DNA from: an uncultured Propionibacteriaceae bacterium
Lineage (GTDB): Bacteria > Actinomycetota > Actinomycetes > Propionibacteriales > Propionibacteriaceae
NCBI GenBank assembly: GCA_937859105.1
Contig: CALMAD010000402.1
Location: 1 to 6,770 of the forward strand
Reading direction: 5' to 3'
DNA length: 6,770 nucleotides
Each line of letters opens with the position of its first letter. The stretch's first letter is position 1. This document shows positions 1 to 5,986 of the stretch, piece by piece. The position numbers and the translations under genes are program-made. The notes beneath the pieces were generated by a model. That model made no database searches, was not told the origin of the DNA, and saw nothing but the letters and a program-made list of their open reading frames with translations.

Positions 1-138
1 GTCCCACGATCGTCCCGGACGCGGCGGGCGCGGGCTGGGCGGGCGGTGCGAGCGCACCTCGGGATGCGACGGCGTCCGATCGGGCCGCAGTGAAGGGTCG
101 CAACCCGACGGCGGCGTCCCACGAAAACGGACAAGGAC
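1..138. other. Left-edge stretch without a supportable gene
   Basis: This stretch lies beyond the 3' end of the NUDIX gene. One plus-strand frame (from base 3) and one minus-strand frame stay open and have GC-rich third positions. The plus frame, however, only stops at 363-365, after running antisense through the NUDIX gene, and neither frame shows a recognisable domain or a ribosome-binding site. Two same-orientation copies of the iterated heptamer GGCGTCC lie here (71-77 and 113-119), along with two small inverted repeats (45-58 and 95-106). It could be intergenic, or the edge of a gene lying mostly outside the window; the sequence does not decide. Confidence 0.4.
45..58. repeat. Small GC-rich inverted repeat
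   Basis: GGTGC-GAGC-GCACC is a perfect 5-bp stem with a 4-nt loop (6 bp if the loop is squeezed to 2 nt), about 80 bp beyond the NUDIX stop codon. There is no T-run on either side, so a role as terminator is only possible. A second weak hairpin, GGGT-CGCA-ACCC, lies at 95-106. Confidence 0.25.
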
Positions 139-864
139 TCAGGCGAGCCGCTGCTGCTGCTCCCAGCGCCAGAGGCGAAGTTGGTTGGGTGCGTGGCGGT
201 TCAGCAGCGACTTCGCGCCGGTCGCCCAGGGCAACTCGCGCCACCGGTCGGGACGAACCCAGGCCGAATCGGCAGTCGTGCCGCCCGCATCGTGGACGAT
301 CGGGTCGGTCGGCCAGTGGCAGTTCGCCGCATAAATCAGCCGGACGGCGTGGAAGTCTTCGATGACGCCGGTGGGGGACAGCCCGATCCAGTGGTCGGTC
401 TGCACGTCGATGAACTGCTTCACCTCGGCGTGCTGCCCGGTCTCCTCGTAGACCTCCCGCTGCACGGTGTGCGCGGGGCCCTCGCCCTCGTCGATGCCGC
501 CGCCGGGCAGGCTCCACAGGCCGGGCACAGCCGTCCGGTCGGAGAACTCGGTCGCGAGGATGCCCCGGTCGCTCACCACGATCGCGTACGCCGCGACGCG
601 CTGCCGCCGCACCGGCTCGGCCTCGCTCAGGTTCAGCCCGCGGATCATCGTGCGCGTGCGCTGCGGCCCGCGGGGGTTCACGAGGCGCCCATGCGGGGTG
701 ACCTGTACCGTCACCACCAGGTCTTCGATCGTGCCGGTCGCCGACAGCGGACGGATGATCTTGTACCCGTCCTCCCACGCCCGCTGGTGCGGATCTTCGC
801 CGTGCCCGAGCGTGTAAGCGAAGACGGGGGACCCCCCGCCCACCTCCACGCCCACGATCTGCAT
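139..864 (-). CDS. NUDIX hydrolase with an extra N-terminal domain
   Basis: NUDIX proteins hydrolyse nucleoside diphosphates linked to another group (nucleotide sugars, oxidised or non-canonical dNTPs, cofactors) using metal bound by the Nudix box; the substrate cannot be read from the box. From ATG 864 the product is 241 aa. The Nudix domain begins near residue 86 (RRQRVAAYAIVV). The box runs from G122 to Q144, including GGIDEGE and REVYEETGQ, so G-x5-E-x7-REVxEExG is intact with the metal-binding glutamates present. The usual hydrophobic residue at the end is Gln. Residues 1-85 form an extra domain I do not recognise, with WEDGYKIIRPLSA as its most distinctive stretch. A GTG at 894 would add 10 residues; neither start has a convincing Shine-Dalgarno. 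I prefer the ATG because the first ten residues look like untranslated leader. The gene is divergent from the Zn-peptidase. It carries no copy of the heptamer that is dense elsewhere in the window. Likely cytoplasmic. Confidence 0.92.
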   Translation of the reverse strand: MQIVGVEVGGGSPVFAYTLGHGEDPHQRAWEDGYKIIRPLSATGTIEDLVVTVQVTPHGRLVNPRGPQRTRTMIRGLNLSEAEPVRRQRVAAYAIVVSDRGILATEFSDRTAVPGLWSLPGGGIDEGEGPAHTVQREVYEETGQHAEVKQFIDVQTDHWIGLSPTGVIEDFHAVRLIYAANCHWPTDPIVHDAGGTTADSAWVRPDRWRELPWATGAKSLLNRHAPNQLRLWRWEQQQRLA

Positions 865-942
865 GCCGCCCACTATGACTCTTCGGTCCCTCACAATCCA
901 GTCGACGCACGCTGCAGAGCCAGGGGGCCTCGGATTCTGTCG

Positions 943-970
943 TCCCTAGCGGCTATGCTCATCGCGTCAA
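943..970 (-). promoter_or_regulatory. Candidate promoter for the NUDIX gene
   Basis: On the minus strand, TTGACG (plus 970-965) is a good -35 for the principal actinobacterial sigma factor. It is followed after 16 nt by TAGGGA (plus 948-943), a mediocre -10. A transcript would start near 936 and reach the ATG at 864 through a leader of about 70 nt. The site overlaps the candidate -10 of the divergent peptidase gene. It rests on motif match alone. Confidence 0.3.
954..959 (+). promoter_or_regulatory. Candidate -10 element for the Zn-metallopeptidase gene
   Basis: TATGCT fits the actinobacterial -10 pattern TAnnnT. A start near 966 would give a leader of about 29 nt containing the GGAGG at 985-989. 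I see no good -35 at the right spacing (CGGATT at 931-936 is poor), so this could be an activator-dependent promoter or a chance match. Confidence 0.3.
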
Positions 971-984
971 ATCGGGCCAGTCAT

Positions 985-989
985 GGAGG
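985..989 (+). promoter_or_regulatory. Shine-Dalgarno deciding the start of the Zn-metallopeptidase gene
   Basis: GGAGG sits 5 nt upstream of GTG 995. The in-frame ATG at 983 overlaps the Shine-Dalgarno itself and has no ribosome-binding site of its own, so GTG 995 is the better start. The last part of this site is shared with a copy of the iterated heptamer GGACGCC (988-994), which fills the gap to the start codon. Confidence 0.7.
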
Positions 990-994
990 ACGCC

Positions 995-1858
995 GTGCAG
1001 TACAACCAGGGTGCGCAGCTCGATCCGTCGCAGATGGGCGGGGGTGGTGGCGGCGGCCGCATCGCGGTCGGAGGCGGGGTGAGCGTCATCGTCCTGCTGC
1101 TGGCTCTGCTGTTCGGTATCAACCCGGCCGACATTCTCGGGTCGGGCACGACCACCGACCAGGGTGGGGCGCAGCAGCCGAACCCGTACGCGCACTGCAC
1201 GACGGGGGCGTCCATCAACGAAGATCGCAACTGCCGCTTCGTGGCCTATACGAACGCCATCCAGTCGTTCTGGGGGCAGACGATGCAGGGCTACCAGAAG
1301 GCCCAGACCGTCACGTTCAACTCGCAGGTGTCCACCGCGTGCGGCACGGCCACCTCGCAGGTCGGCCCGTTCTACTGCCCCAACGACAAGACGGTGTACC
1401 TCGACACGACGTTCTTCGACCAGATCCTCAAGGGCCAGCTCGGCGCCCAGGGCGGCGACGCGGCCGAGGCGTACGTCATCGCCCACGAATACGGGCACCA
1501 CATCCAGAACCTCACGGGCGTCATGGCGCGCGTGCAGTCGCAGGGGCAGCCGACCGGGGCCAACTCGGCCGCGGTCGCGCTCGAGCTGCAGGCCGACTGC
1601 TACGCGGGCGTCTGGCTGAAGAACGCGACGAGCGACCCGAACTCGCCGATCGCGTCCGTGAACCAGCAAGACATCAACGAGGCGGTCGACGCGGCCGTCT
1701 CCGTGGGCGACGACCGCATCCAGCAGCGCAGCCAGGGCCAGGTGAACCCCGACGCGTGGACGCACGGGTCGTCCGCGCAGCGCAAGCGCTGGATGGCGCA
1801 GGGCTTCACCACGGGCGATCCGAACCAGTGCAACACGTTCTCGTCGTCCGGCAACTGA
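995..1858 (+). CDS. Membrane-anchored neutral zinc metallopeptidase (YpfJ/KPN_02809 family)
   Basis: This is a predicted zinc metallopeptidase of the YpfJ family (Pfam PF04228); physiological substrates of the family are largely unknown. From GTG 995 it has 287 aa. Order of parts: a short cytoplasmic N-terminus with AQLDPSQ and a polyglycine run (about residues 15-21); one transmembrane segment at about 29-42 (VSVIVLLLALLFGI); a linker; then the catalytic domain. The zincin motif HEYGHH (H164, E165, H168) lies in the family signature AHEYGHHIQNLTG. The second signature ELQADCYAG follows at 197-205; its E197 and D201 are candidates for the third zinc ligand and a structural residue. Cysteines at 68, 80, 116 and 128 could form disulfides outside the membrane. 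Length and ends match the family. The start is set by GGAGG five bases upstream; the ATG at 983 is inside that site. The methyltransferase gene follows 49 bp downstream on the same strand, but no functional link is evident. Confidence 0.95.
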   Translation: MQYNQGAQLDPSQMGGGGGGGRIAVGGGVSVIVLLLALLFGINPADILGSGTTTDQGGAQQPNPYAHCTTGASINEDRNCRFVAYTNAIQSFWGQTMQGYQKAQTVTFNSQVSTACGTATSQVGPFYCPNDKTVYLDTTFFDQILKGQLGAQGGDAAEAYVIAHEYGHHIQNLTGVMARVQSQGQPTGANSAAVALELQADCYAGVWLKNATSDPNSPIASVNQQDINEAVDAAVSVGDDRIQQRSQGQVNPDAWTHGSSAQRKRWMAQGFTTGDPNQCNTFSSSGN

Positions 1859-1893
1859 GGTCGTCCGGCGCGTGATGGCGTCCAGCCGCTGAA

Positions 1894-1908
1894 CCGGCGG
1901 GCCGCCGG
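1894..1908 (+). promoter_or_regulatory. Perfect GC inverted repeat against the methyltransferase start codon
   Basis: CCGGCG-GGC-CGCCGG gives a 6-bp all-GC stem with a 3-nt loop. Its last base is the first G of the GTG start codon, and it covers the place where a Shine-Dalgarno would lie. Folded in the mRNA it should hinder initiation unless opened by ribosomes or a factor. It could also act as a weak terminator for the upstream peptidase gene, although no T-run follows. Confidence 0.45.
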
Positions 1909-2975
1909 TGATCAAGTACCTCGGGTCCAAACGGGCGCTGGTCGGCGTCCTGGGGCGGGTCGCGGACGCCTCGGGCGCCGCGACCGCGGTCGACCTATTC
2001 ACCGGCACCACCCGCGTCGCGCAGGAGTTCTGCCGCCGCGGCCTGACGACGACCGCGGTCGACGTCGCCGCCTACTCCCACGTGCTGGCCGGCTGCTACG
2101 TCGAGGCGGACCCCGACCGGGTCGACCAGGCCGAGGTCGCCGAGGCCCTGGCGCGGCTGGAGGGTCGGCCCGGCGTCCGGGGGTATGTGACGGAGGTGTT
2201 CTGCGAGCAGGCCCGCTACTTCCACCCCGACAACGGCGTTCGGATCGACGCGATCCGCGACGGCATCGACGAGTGGTACGGCGCGTCGCCGCTGCGCCCG
2301 ATCCTGCTGACCTCGCTGCTCGAGGCCGCGGACGCCGTCGACTCGACGATCGGCCTCCAGATGAGCTACCTGAAGCAGTGGGCGCCGCGGGCGCTGAAGC
2401 CGCTGCGGCTGCGTCCGCCGGTGCTGACGCCCGGCGCGGGGCGCGCGGTGCGGGGCGACGCGACGGCGTACGCGGCGTCCATGGAACCCGTCGGGCTGGC
2501 CTACCTCGACCCGCCCTACAACCAGCACCGCTACTTCACCAACTATCACGTGTGGGAGACCCTCGTCCGGTGGGACGCACCCGGCCACTACGGCGTCGCC
2601 TGCAAGCGGCTCGACGCGCGGGACCCGGAGACGCGCAGCCCCTTCAACAGCCGCCGCACCATGCCGGACGCCCTCGCGCGCACGATCGCGGCCGTCCGGG
2701 CCGAGGTGGTGGCCGTGTCGTTCAGCGACGAGGGGTTCGTCACGATCGACGACCTCGTCGCGATGATGCGCGACCGCGGCGAGGAGGTCCGCGTCCTCGC
2801 GTTCGACTCCCGTCGCTACATCGGGGCGAAGCTGGGCGTGTTCAACCCGGCGGGCGTCCGGGTGGGGCAGGAGGGGCACCTGCGCAACACCGAGTTCGTC
2901 GTGCTCGCCGGCCCGGGCGACACCCTCGAGCGCATGGTGGACGCCGCCGGCGCCGAGCACCTGCGCGCCGGGTGA
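1908..2975 (+). CDS. D12-class (Dam-like) N6-adenine DNA methyltransferase, solitary
   Basis: It transfers a methyl group from S-adenosylmethionine to the N6 of adenine in a specific DNA sequence. Motifs appear in the alpha-class order: motif X at the N-terminus (KYLGSKR, 3-9), the SAM-binding motif I (VDLFTGTTRVA, 28-38), a region of about 150 residues likely to hold target recognition, then catalytic motif IV DPPY (201-204). At 355 aa it is longer than Dam (about 270-280). The part after DPPY (YHVWETLVRWD, YGVACKR, FNSRR, SFSDEGF, RYIGAKLGVFNPAG, LRNTEF) resembles what I remember of D12 enzymes of asymmetric type IIS systems such as M.FokI; this is from memory, not a search. GTG 1908 is the only usual start, since an in-frame TGA lies at 1890-1892, and it puts motif X where the family has it. 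No clear Shine-Dalgarno is visible; a hairpin abuts the start. No endonuclease or specificity gene is adjacent, so it looks like an orphan. Eight heptamer copies lie in the gene. Confidence 0.93.
   Translation: MIKYLGSKRALVGVLGRVADASGAATAVDLFTGTTRVAQEFCRRGLTTTAVDVAAYSHVLAGCYVEADPDRVDQAEVAEALARLEGRPGVRGYVTEVFCEQARYFHPDNGVRIDAIRDGIDEWYGASPLRPILLTSLLEAADAVDSTIGLQMSYLKQWAPRALKPLRLRPPVLTPGAGRAVRGDATAYAASMEPVGLAYLDPPYNQHRYFTNYHVWETLVRWDAPGHYGVACKRLDARDPETRSPFNSRRTMPDALARTIAAVRAEVVAVSFSDEGFVTIDDLVAMMRDRGEEVRVLAFDSRRYIGAKLGVFNPAGVRVGQEGHLRNTEFVVLAGPGDTLERMVDAAGAEHLRAG
1944..1970 (+). repeat. Inverted pair of the iterated heptamer inside the methyltransferase gene
   Basis: GGCGTCC at 1944-1950 and GGACGCC at 1964-1970 are perfect inverted arms around a 13-nt loop, starting 36 nt after the first base of the start codon. 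In mRNA this can form a 7-bp stem. It reads as Gly-Val-Leu and Ala-Asp-Ala-Ser in the protein. Confidence 0.4.
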
Positions 2976-2991
2976 GCGGAGGCGGCCAGCC

Positions 2992-3032
2992 GGACGCCGC
3001 CCGCACCCCCGCGGGCCGGGCCAGCGGCGTCC
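2992..3032. terminator. Candidate bidirectional terminator built from an inverted heptamer pair
   Basis: GGACGCCGC (2992-3000) and GCGGCGTCC (3024-3032) are perfect 9-bp inverted arms with a 23-nt loop that itself holds the palindrome CCCGCGGG (3008-3015). It sits between convergent genes: 17 nt after the methyltransferase stop and directly against the lipoprotein stop at 3033-3035. Each arm contains one copy of the iterated heptamer. There is no T-run on either side, as is common for high-GC actinobacterial terminators, so termination is inferred from position and symmetry. Confidence 0.5.
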
Positions 3033-3986
3033 TTACTGGACGCGGTTGCCGGCGAGGTCGGTGACGAAGCGCTGGGCGCCGACGGTGAAGTACAGGCGCG
3101 GGGTGCCGAGGCGGGCTCGGTCGTCGGCGACGACCGACCAGCTGTCGGTATACGGGACGCTGCCGGACGCCGCGTTCGTGAGCGTGCGCCACACGACCTC
3201 GGAGCGCACGAGCCGCGGGTCGAACGCGGCGTTGCTCGGCTGCTCGTTGCGCTGGCTGATCGTGACGGGGAACTTCGGCGTCCGCTGCCGGCGGGCGGTG
3301 GTCTGGTTGGGCCCCGGGAAGTCGATGTACGCGCCGGTCTCGGTGCCGACGCCGACCTGCACGGCGGAGGTGTGCGAGCCGATGGCGTCCGACAGCCCGC
3401 GCGAGATGCCCCACTCGGTGCGGAAGTCGAGCGTGGGCAGCAAGGTTCCGTCGGGGTAGAAGAAGACAGTGCGGGTCTCGGGCATCGTCGACACGGCCAT
3501 CAGGATCTCGCTCGCGCTGTGGTCGATGATCTGCCGGTCGACGATCTGCAACTCCTGCTGCTGATCGGAGCCCGACACGGCGGCCGCGGCCCGGAACAGC
3601 GCCCCGACGTCGGACAGGTCGTACTTCGCCGGGTCGAACGTCGCCTGGTCGACGTAGGCCAGGTCGGACGCCACCTGCTGCACCCGGCCGTCGCGGTACG
3701 CCCAGGTGACGGGTTTGCCGCTCGCGTCGAGCACGCTCACCGACGCCGCGTAGTGCCGGACCTCGACCATGATGACCCGGCTGCTGCCCGACGCCGCGAC
3801 GAGCCGGCGCACCATCGCCTGCGCGGCGCCCGGCTGGGTCATGTCGACCGCTGGGGACGCCGACGGGCTCGGCGACCCGGACGTCTCCGTCGGGCTCGGC
3901 AGCACCGCGGGCTGACACCCGGTGACGAGCAGGGCGCCGACCAAGACGGCGGAGCACCTGAGGCGCCGTTGGAAGGGCTTCGTCAC
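3033..3986 (-). CDS. Predicted lipoprotein of unknown function
   Basis: The product is a 317-aa secreted lipoprotein. It has a short basic N-terminus (KPFQRRLR), a hydrophobic stretch (about 12-22) and a lipobox VTGC with the lipid-anchored cysteine at C24. A Pro/Ser/Thr-rich linker (about 25-47, PSPTETSGSPSPSASP) follows, and then a soluble domain from about residue 49 to the end. The mature part contains stretches such as VTWAYRDGRVQQVASDLAYVD and GTLLPTLDFRTEWGISRGL, but I do not recognise a family. The layout suits an extracytoplasmic binding or accessory lipoprotein; that is inference. It starts at GTG 3986, 16 nt after the S9 peptidase stop, with GAGGGG as a somewhat distant Shine-Dalgarno overlapping that stop. 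It is probably the last gene of the Gfo/Idh-S9-lipoprotein operon. It ends with TAA directly against the inverted repeat shared with the convergent methyltransferase. Confidence 0.88.
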   Translation of the reverse strand: MTKPFQRRLRCSAVLVGALLVTGCQPAVLPSPTETSGSPSPSASPAVDMTQPGAAQAMVRRLVAASGSSRVIMVEVRHYAASVSVLDASGKPVTWAYRDGRVQQVASDLAYVDQATFDPAKYDLSDVGALFRAAAAVSGSDQQQELQIVDRQIIDHSASEILMAVSTMPETRTVFFYPDGTLLPTLDFRTEWGISRGLSDAIGSHTSAVQVGVGTETGAYIDFPGPNQTTARRQRTPKFPVTISQRNEQPSNAAFDPRLVRSEVVWRTLTNAASGSVPYTDSWSVVADDRARLGTPRLYFTVGAQRFVTDLAGNRVQ

Positions 3987-3990
3987 CCGA

Positions 3991-4005
3991 TGAGGATACC
4001 CCTCA
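3991..4005 (-). promoter_or_regulatory. Small inverted repeat at the S9 peptidase stop / lipoprotein ribosome-binding region
   Basis: Read on the minus strand, TGAGG-GGTAT-CCTCA is a perfect 5-bp stem with a 5-nt loop. Its first three bases are the S9 peptidase stop codon, and its left arm and loop hold the GAGGGG that probably serves the lipoprotein start at 3986. It could couple the second gene's translation to ribosomes finishing the first. The stem is short, so chance is a real alternative. Confidence 0.3.
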
Positions 4006-5982
4006 CCGTCGCGGCAAATGCCGGCGCCAGAACGACAGGATGGCCCGGTAGCGCTGGAGGCGATGCTGGGGGCGTCCGGACCGGGAGAGCTCGTGGTTCT
4101 CGCCGGGGAAGACGAGCAGTTCGGCGTCCACGCCGGCGAGCTTGAGCTGCGTGTAGTAGCGCAGCGCCTGACCGATCGGGCAGCGCAGATCCTGCTCGGA
4201 GTGGATGACGAGCGTCGGCGTCCGGACCTGATCGGTGAGCAGCGTCGGCGACTGGGCGTCGAGCCGGGCCCGGTCGGTGCCGTTGTACTGCTCGACGAAG
4301 TACCAGCCGATGTCGGACGCCCCGACGAACGACGCCGGGTCGAGGTACCCGCGCTCGACGATGGCCCCCGAGAAGCGGTGGTCGTGGGCGATGATCCAGG
4401 CCGTCAGGTAGCCGCCGTAGCTGCCGCCCATGATGCCGAGCTGGTCGGACGCCAGCCCGTCGGTCACCTCGAGCGCGTGGTCGAGGAACGCGAGGACGTC
4501 GGCCGCGTCCAGGTTGCCGAAGTCGCCCTGGATCGCCCGCGCGTGCTCCTCGCCGTAGCCGGCGGCCCCGCGCGGGTTGCACGCGACGACCGCGTAGCCG
4601 GCCTCGGCGAGCACCTGGAACTCGTCGAAGAAGTCGGGCCCGTAGGCGGCGTGCGGCCCGCCGTGGATGACGAGGACGACCGGGTGCGGCCCCTCGTCGC
4701 CCGGCACGAGCACCCAGCCGTGCACCGGGTGGCCGTCGGGGGCGTGGGCGGTGAGCTCGACCGGCCTGATCCGCTCGGACGCCTCCCGCAGCGGCCCGCC
4801 GAAGTCGGTGAGCCACTCCTCGCCGCGCTCGGAGAGCAGGGCGACTTCGCCGGGCGTCCCTGGGTCGGACGCGGTCGCCACGACCCCGCGCCGCCCGGCC
4901 GAGGCGGCGCCCAGCACCGAGAAGTCGCCGGTCCACTCGTCGACCCGCCCGGACGCCGACACCCGCACCAGCGCGTGCCGACCGCGGACGTCCGCCCTGG
5001 CGAGCACGGCGTCCCCGTCGATCGCGCGGAGCGGACCCTCGATGAGCAGGTCGTCGGTGAGCCGACGGGCGACGCCGCCGCGCGCCGGCATCGCGTAGAC
5101 GCCGGTGAGGCGTCCGACGAAGTCGCGGCCCGACGGGCCGAGGTCGCTGCCGAGGAAGAAGAGCGTCTGCCCATCGCCGGAGAAGCACGCCCCGGACGCC
5201 GACACCGGCGTCTCCACGAGCTGCGGCCCGGTGTGCCGGCTGAGGCGGTAGAGGTGGGTGACGAGGGTGCGATCGCGGTCGTCCTGGAGCGCGGACGTGA
5301 CGAGGATGCCGCGGCCGTCGGGGGTGTAGACGGGCTCGGTGTAGTCCGCGTCGCCCTGCGTGACCTGGATCGCGTGGGGGACGCGTAGGGCGCGAAGCTC
5401 CTCCGGCGTCCGGCCGCGGGCGGCGCGGCCGACGGGCGTGACGGGCGGGGCGGCGAACGGGTCGGGCACGTCGACGACGAAGACGTGGTGGCGGCGGTCG
5501 TTGGTCCAGCCGACGCCGTTGCCGAGCATGGTCAGGGTGTCGATGCGGCGGGCGTCCTCGGCGTCGGCGTCCACCCCGTCGAGGGTGCCGTAGCGGCCGT
5601 CGTCGGGGACGCGGGCCACGAACGCCAGTTGGCGTCCGTCGGGGCTGAACTCGAACGCCGAGACGCCGAGCTTGGCGTCGGTCACCTGGGCGGCCTCGCC
5701 GCCGTCGACGGGGATGACGTGCAGCTGCGGCCGCTCCCCGGCGCCGGCGCGCAGGAACGCGACCAGCCCGCCGCCCGGGGAGACGCGGGGCTGGGTGTCC
5801 GCGAAACCGCGGGTCAGCCGCCGCGGCGGCTGCTGGCCGGTCAGGTCGATGCGCCAGAGCTGACCGACGTAGGCGTCGGCGTCCAGATCGGGGTGGGTGA
5901 CCGCGACGATCGCCCACGACCCGTCCGGCGCGACGGCCGGCTCCGACAGCGTGTTGAGAAGGGGAAGGTCCTCAGGCTGCAT
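4003..5982 (-). CDS. S9 family serine peptidase (acylaminoacyl peptidase / dipeptidyl aminopeptidase type)
   Basis: This is a prolyl-oligopeptidase-fold serine peptidase that removes residues from, or cuts within, short peptides; exact specificity cannot be read here. At 659 aa it has the usual two parts. Residues 1 to about 390 form a beta-propeller with repeated blade signatures (VAPDGSW, FSPDGRQLAF, YTPDGRGILV). Residues about 400-659 form the alpha/beta-hydrolase. Catalytic triad: Ser521 in GGSYGG (519-524), Asp598 in SEQDLRCP, His630 in GENHELSRSGRP. HGGPH (440-444) forms the oxyanion region and NPRGAAGYGEEH (469-480) is typical of the S9C subfamily. There is no signal peptide, so it is probably cytoplasmic. 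ATG 5982 lies 4 nt after the stop of the upstream oxidoreductase and has no Shine-Dalgarno, so translational coupling is likely. The gene carries 16 copies of the iterated heptamer, the densest coding stretch in the window (one per 124 bp). Confidence 0.96.
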   Translation of the reverse strand: MQPEDLPLLNTLSEPAVAPDGSWAIVAVTHPDLDADAYVGQLWRIDLTGQQPPRRLTRGFADTQPRVSPGGGLVAFLRAGAGERPQLHVIPVDGGEAAQVTDAKLGVSAFEFSPDGRQLAFVARVPDDGRYGTLDGVDADAEDARRIDTLTMLGNGVGWTNDRRHHVFVVDVPDPFAAPPVTPVGRAARGRTPEELRALRVPHAIQVTQGDADYTEPVYTPDGRGILVTSALQDDRDRTLVTHLYRLSRHTGPQLVETPVSASGACFSGDGQTLFFLGSDLGPSGRDFVGRLTGVYAMPARGGVARRLTDDLLIEGPLRAIDGDAVLARADVRGRHALVRVSASGRVDEWTGDFSVLGAASAGRRGVVATASDPGTPGEVALLSERGEEWLTDFGGPLREASERIRPVELTAHAPDGHPVHGWVLVPGDEGPHPVVLVIHGGPHAAYGPDFFDEFQVLAEAGYAVVACNPRGAAGYGEEHARAIQGDFGNLDAADVLAFLDHALEVTDGLASDQLGIMGGSYGGYLTAWIIAHDHRFSGAIVERGYLDPASFVGASDIGWYFVEQYNGTDRARLDAQSPTLLTDQVRTPTLVIHSEQDLRCPIGQALRYYTQLKLAGVDAELLVFPGENHELSRSGRPQHRLQRYRAILSFWRRHLPRR

Positions 5983-5986
5983 GCGT

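Noticed and set aside
1..124. Direct 9-mer repeat GTCCCACGA at 1-9 and 116-124
   Set aside because: Two short copies with different flanks and no element between them that looks mobile; probably chance.
181..1875. Plus-strand open frame of 564 codons
   Set aside because: It runs antisense through the NUDIX gene and out of frame through the Zn-peptidase gene. It is Arg/Gly/Ala-rich, with no domain and no ribosome-binding site, as expected for a GC-rich shadow frame.
959..2011. Minus-strand open frame of 350 codons
   Set aside because: It is antisense to the Zn-peptidase and the start of the methyltransferase, both of which carry clear catalytic motifs. Low-complexity Arg/Val/Leu composition.
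1908..2975. A full restriction-modification or phage-defence island
   Set aside because: Only the methyltransferase is present. No endonuclease, specificity subunit, helicase or defence-type gene is in the flanking sequence that can be seen.
4018..5388. Plus-strand open frame of 456 codons
   Set aside because: It is antisense to the S9 peptidase, whose catalytic triad and propeller repeats show the minus strand is coding. High G+C makes long antisense frames common.
3983..5917. Minus-strand open frame of 644 codons in another frame of the S9 peptidase
   Set aside because: Almost entirely Arg, Pro and Ala with no family motif; a shifted-frame shadow.
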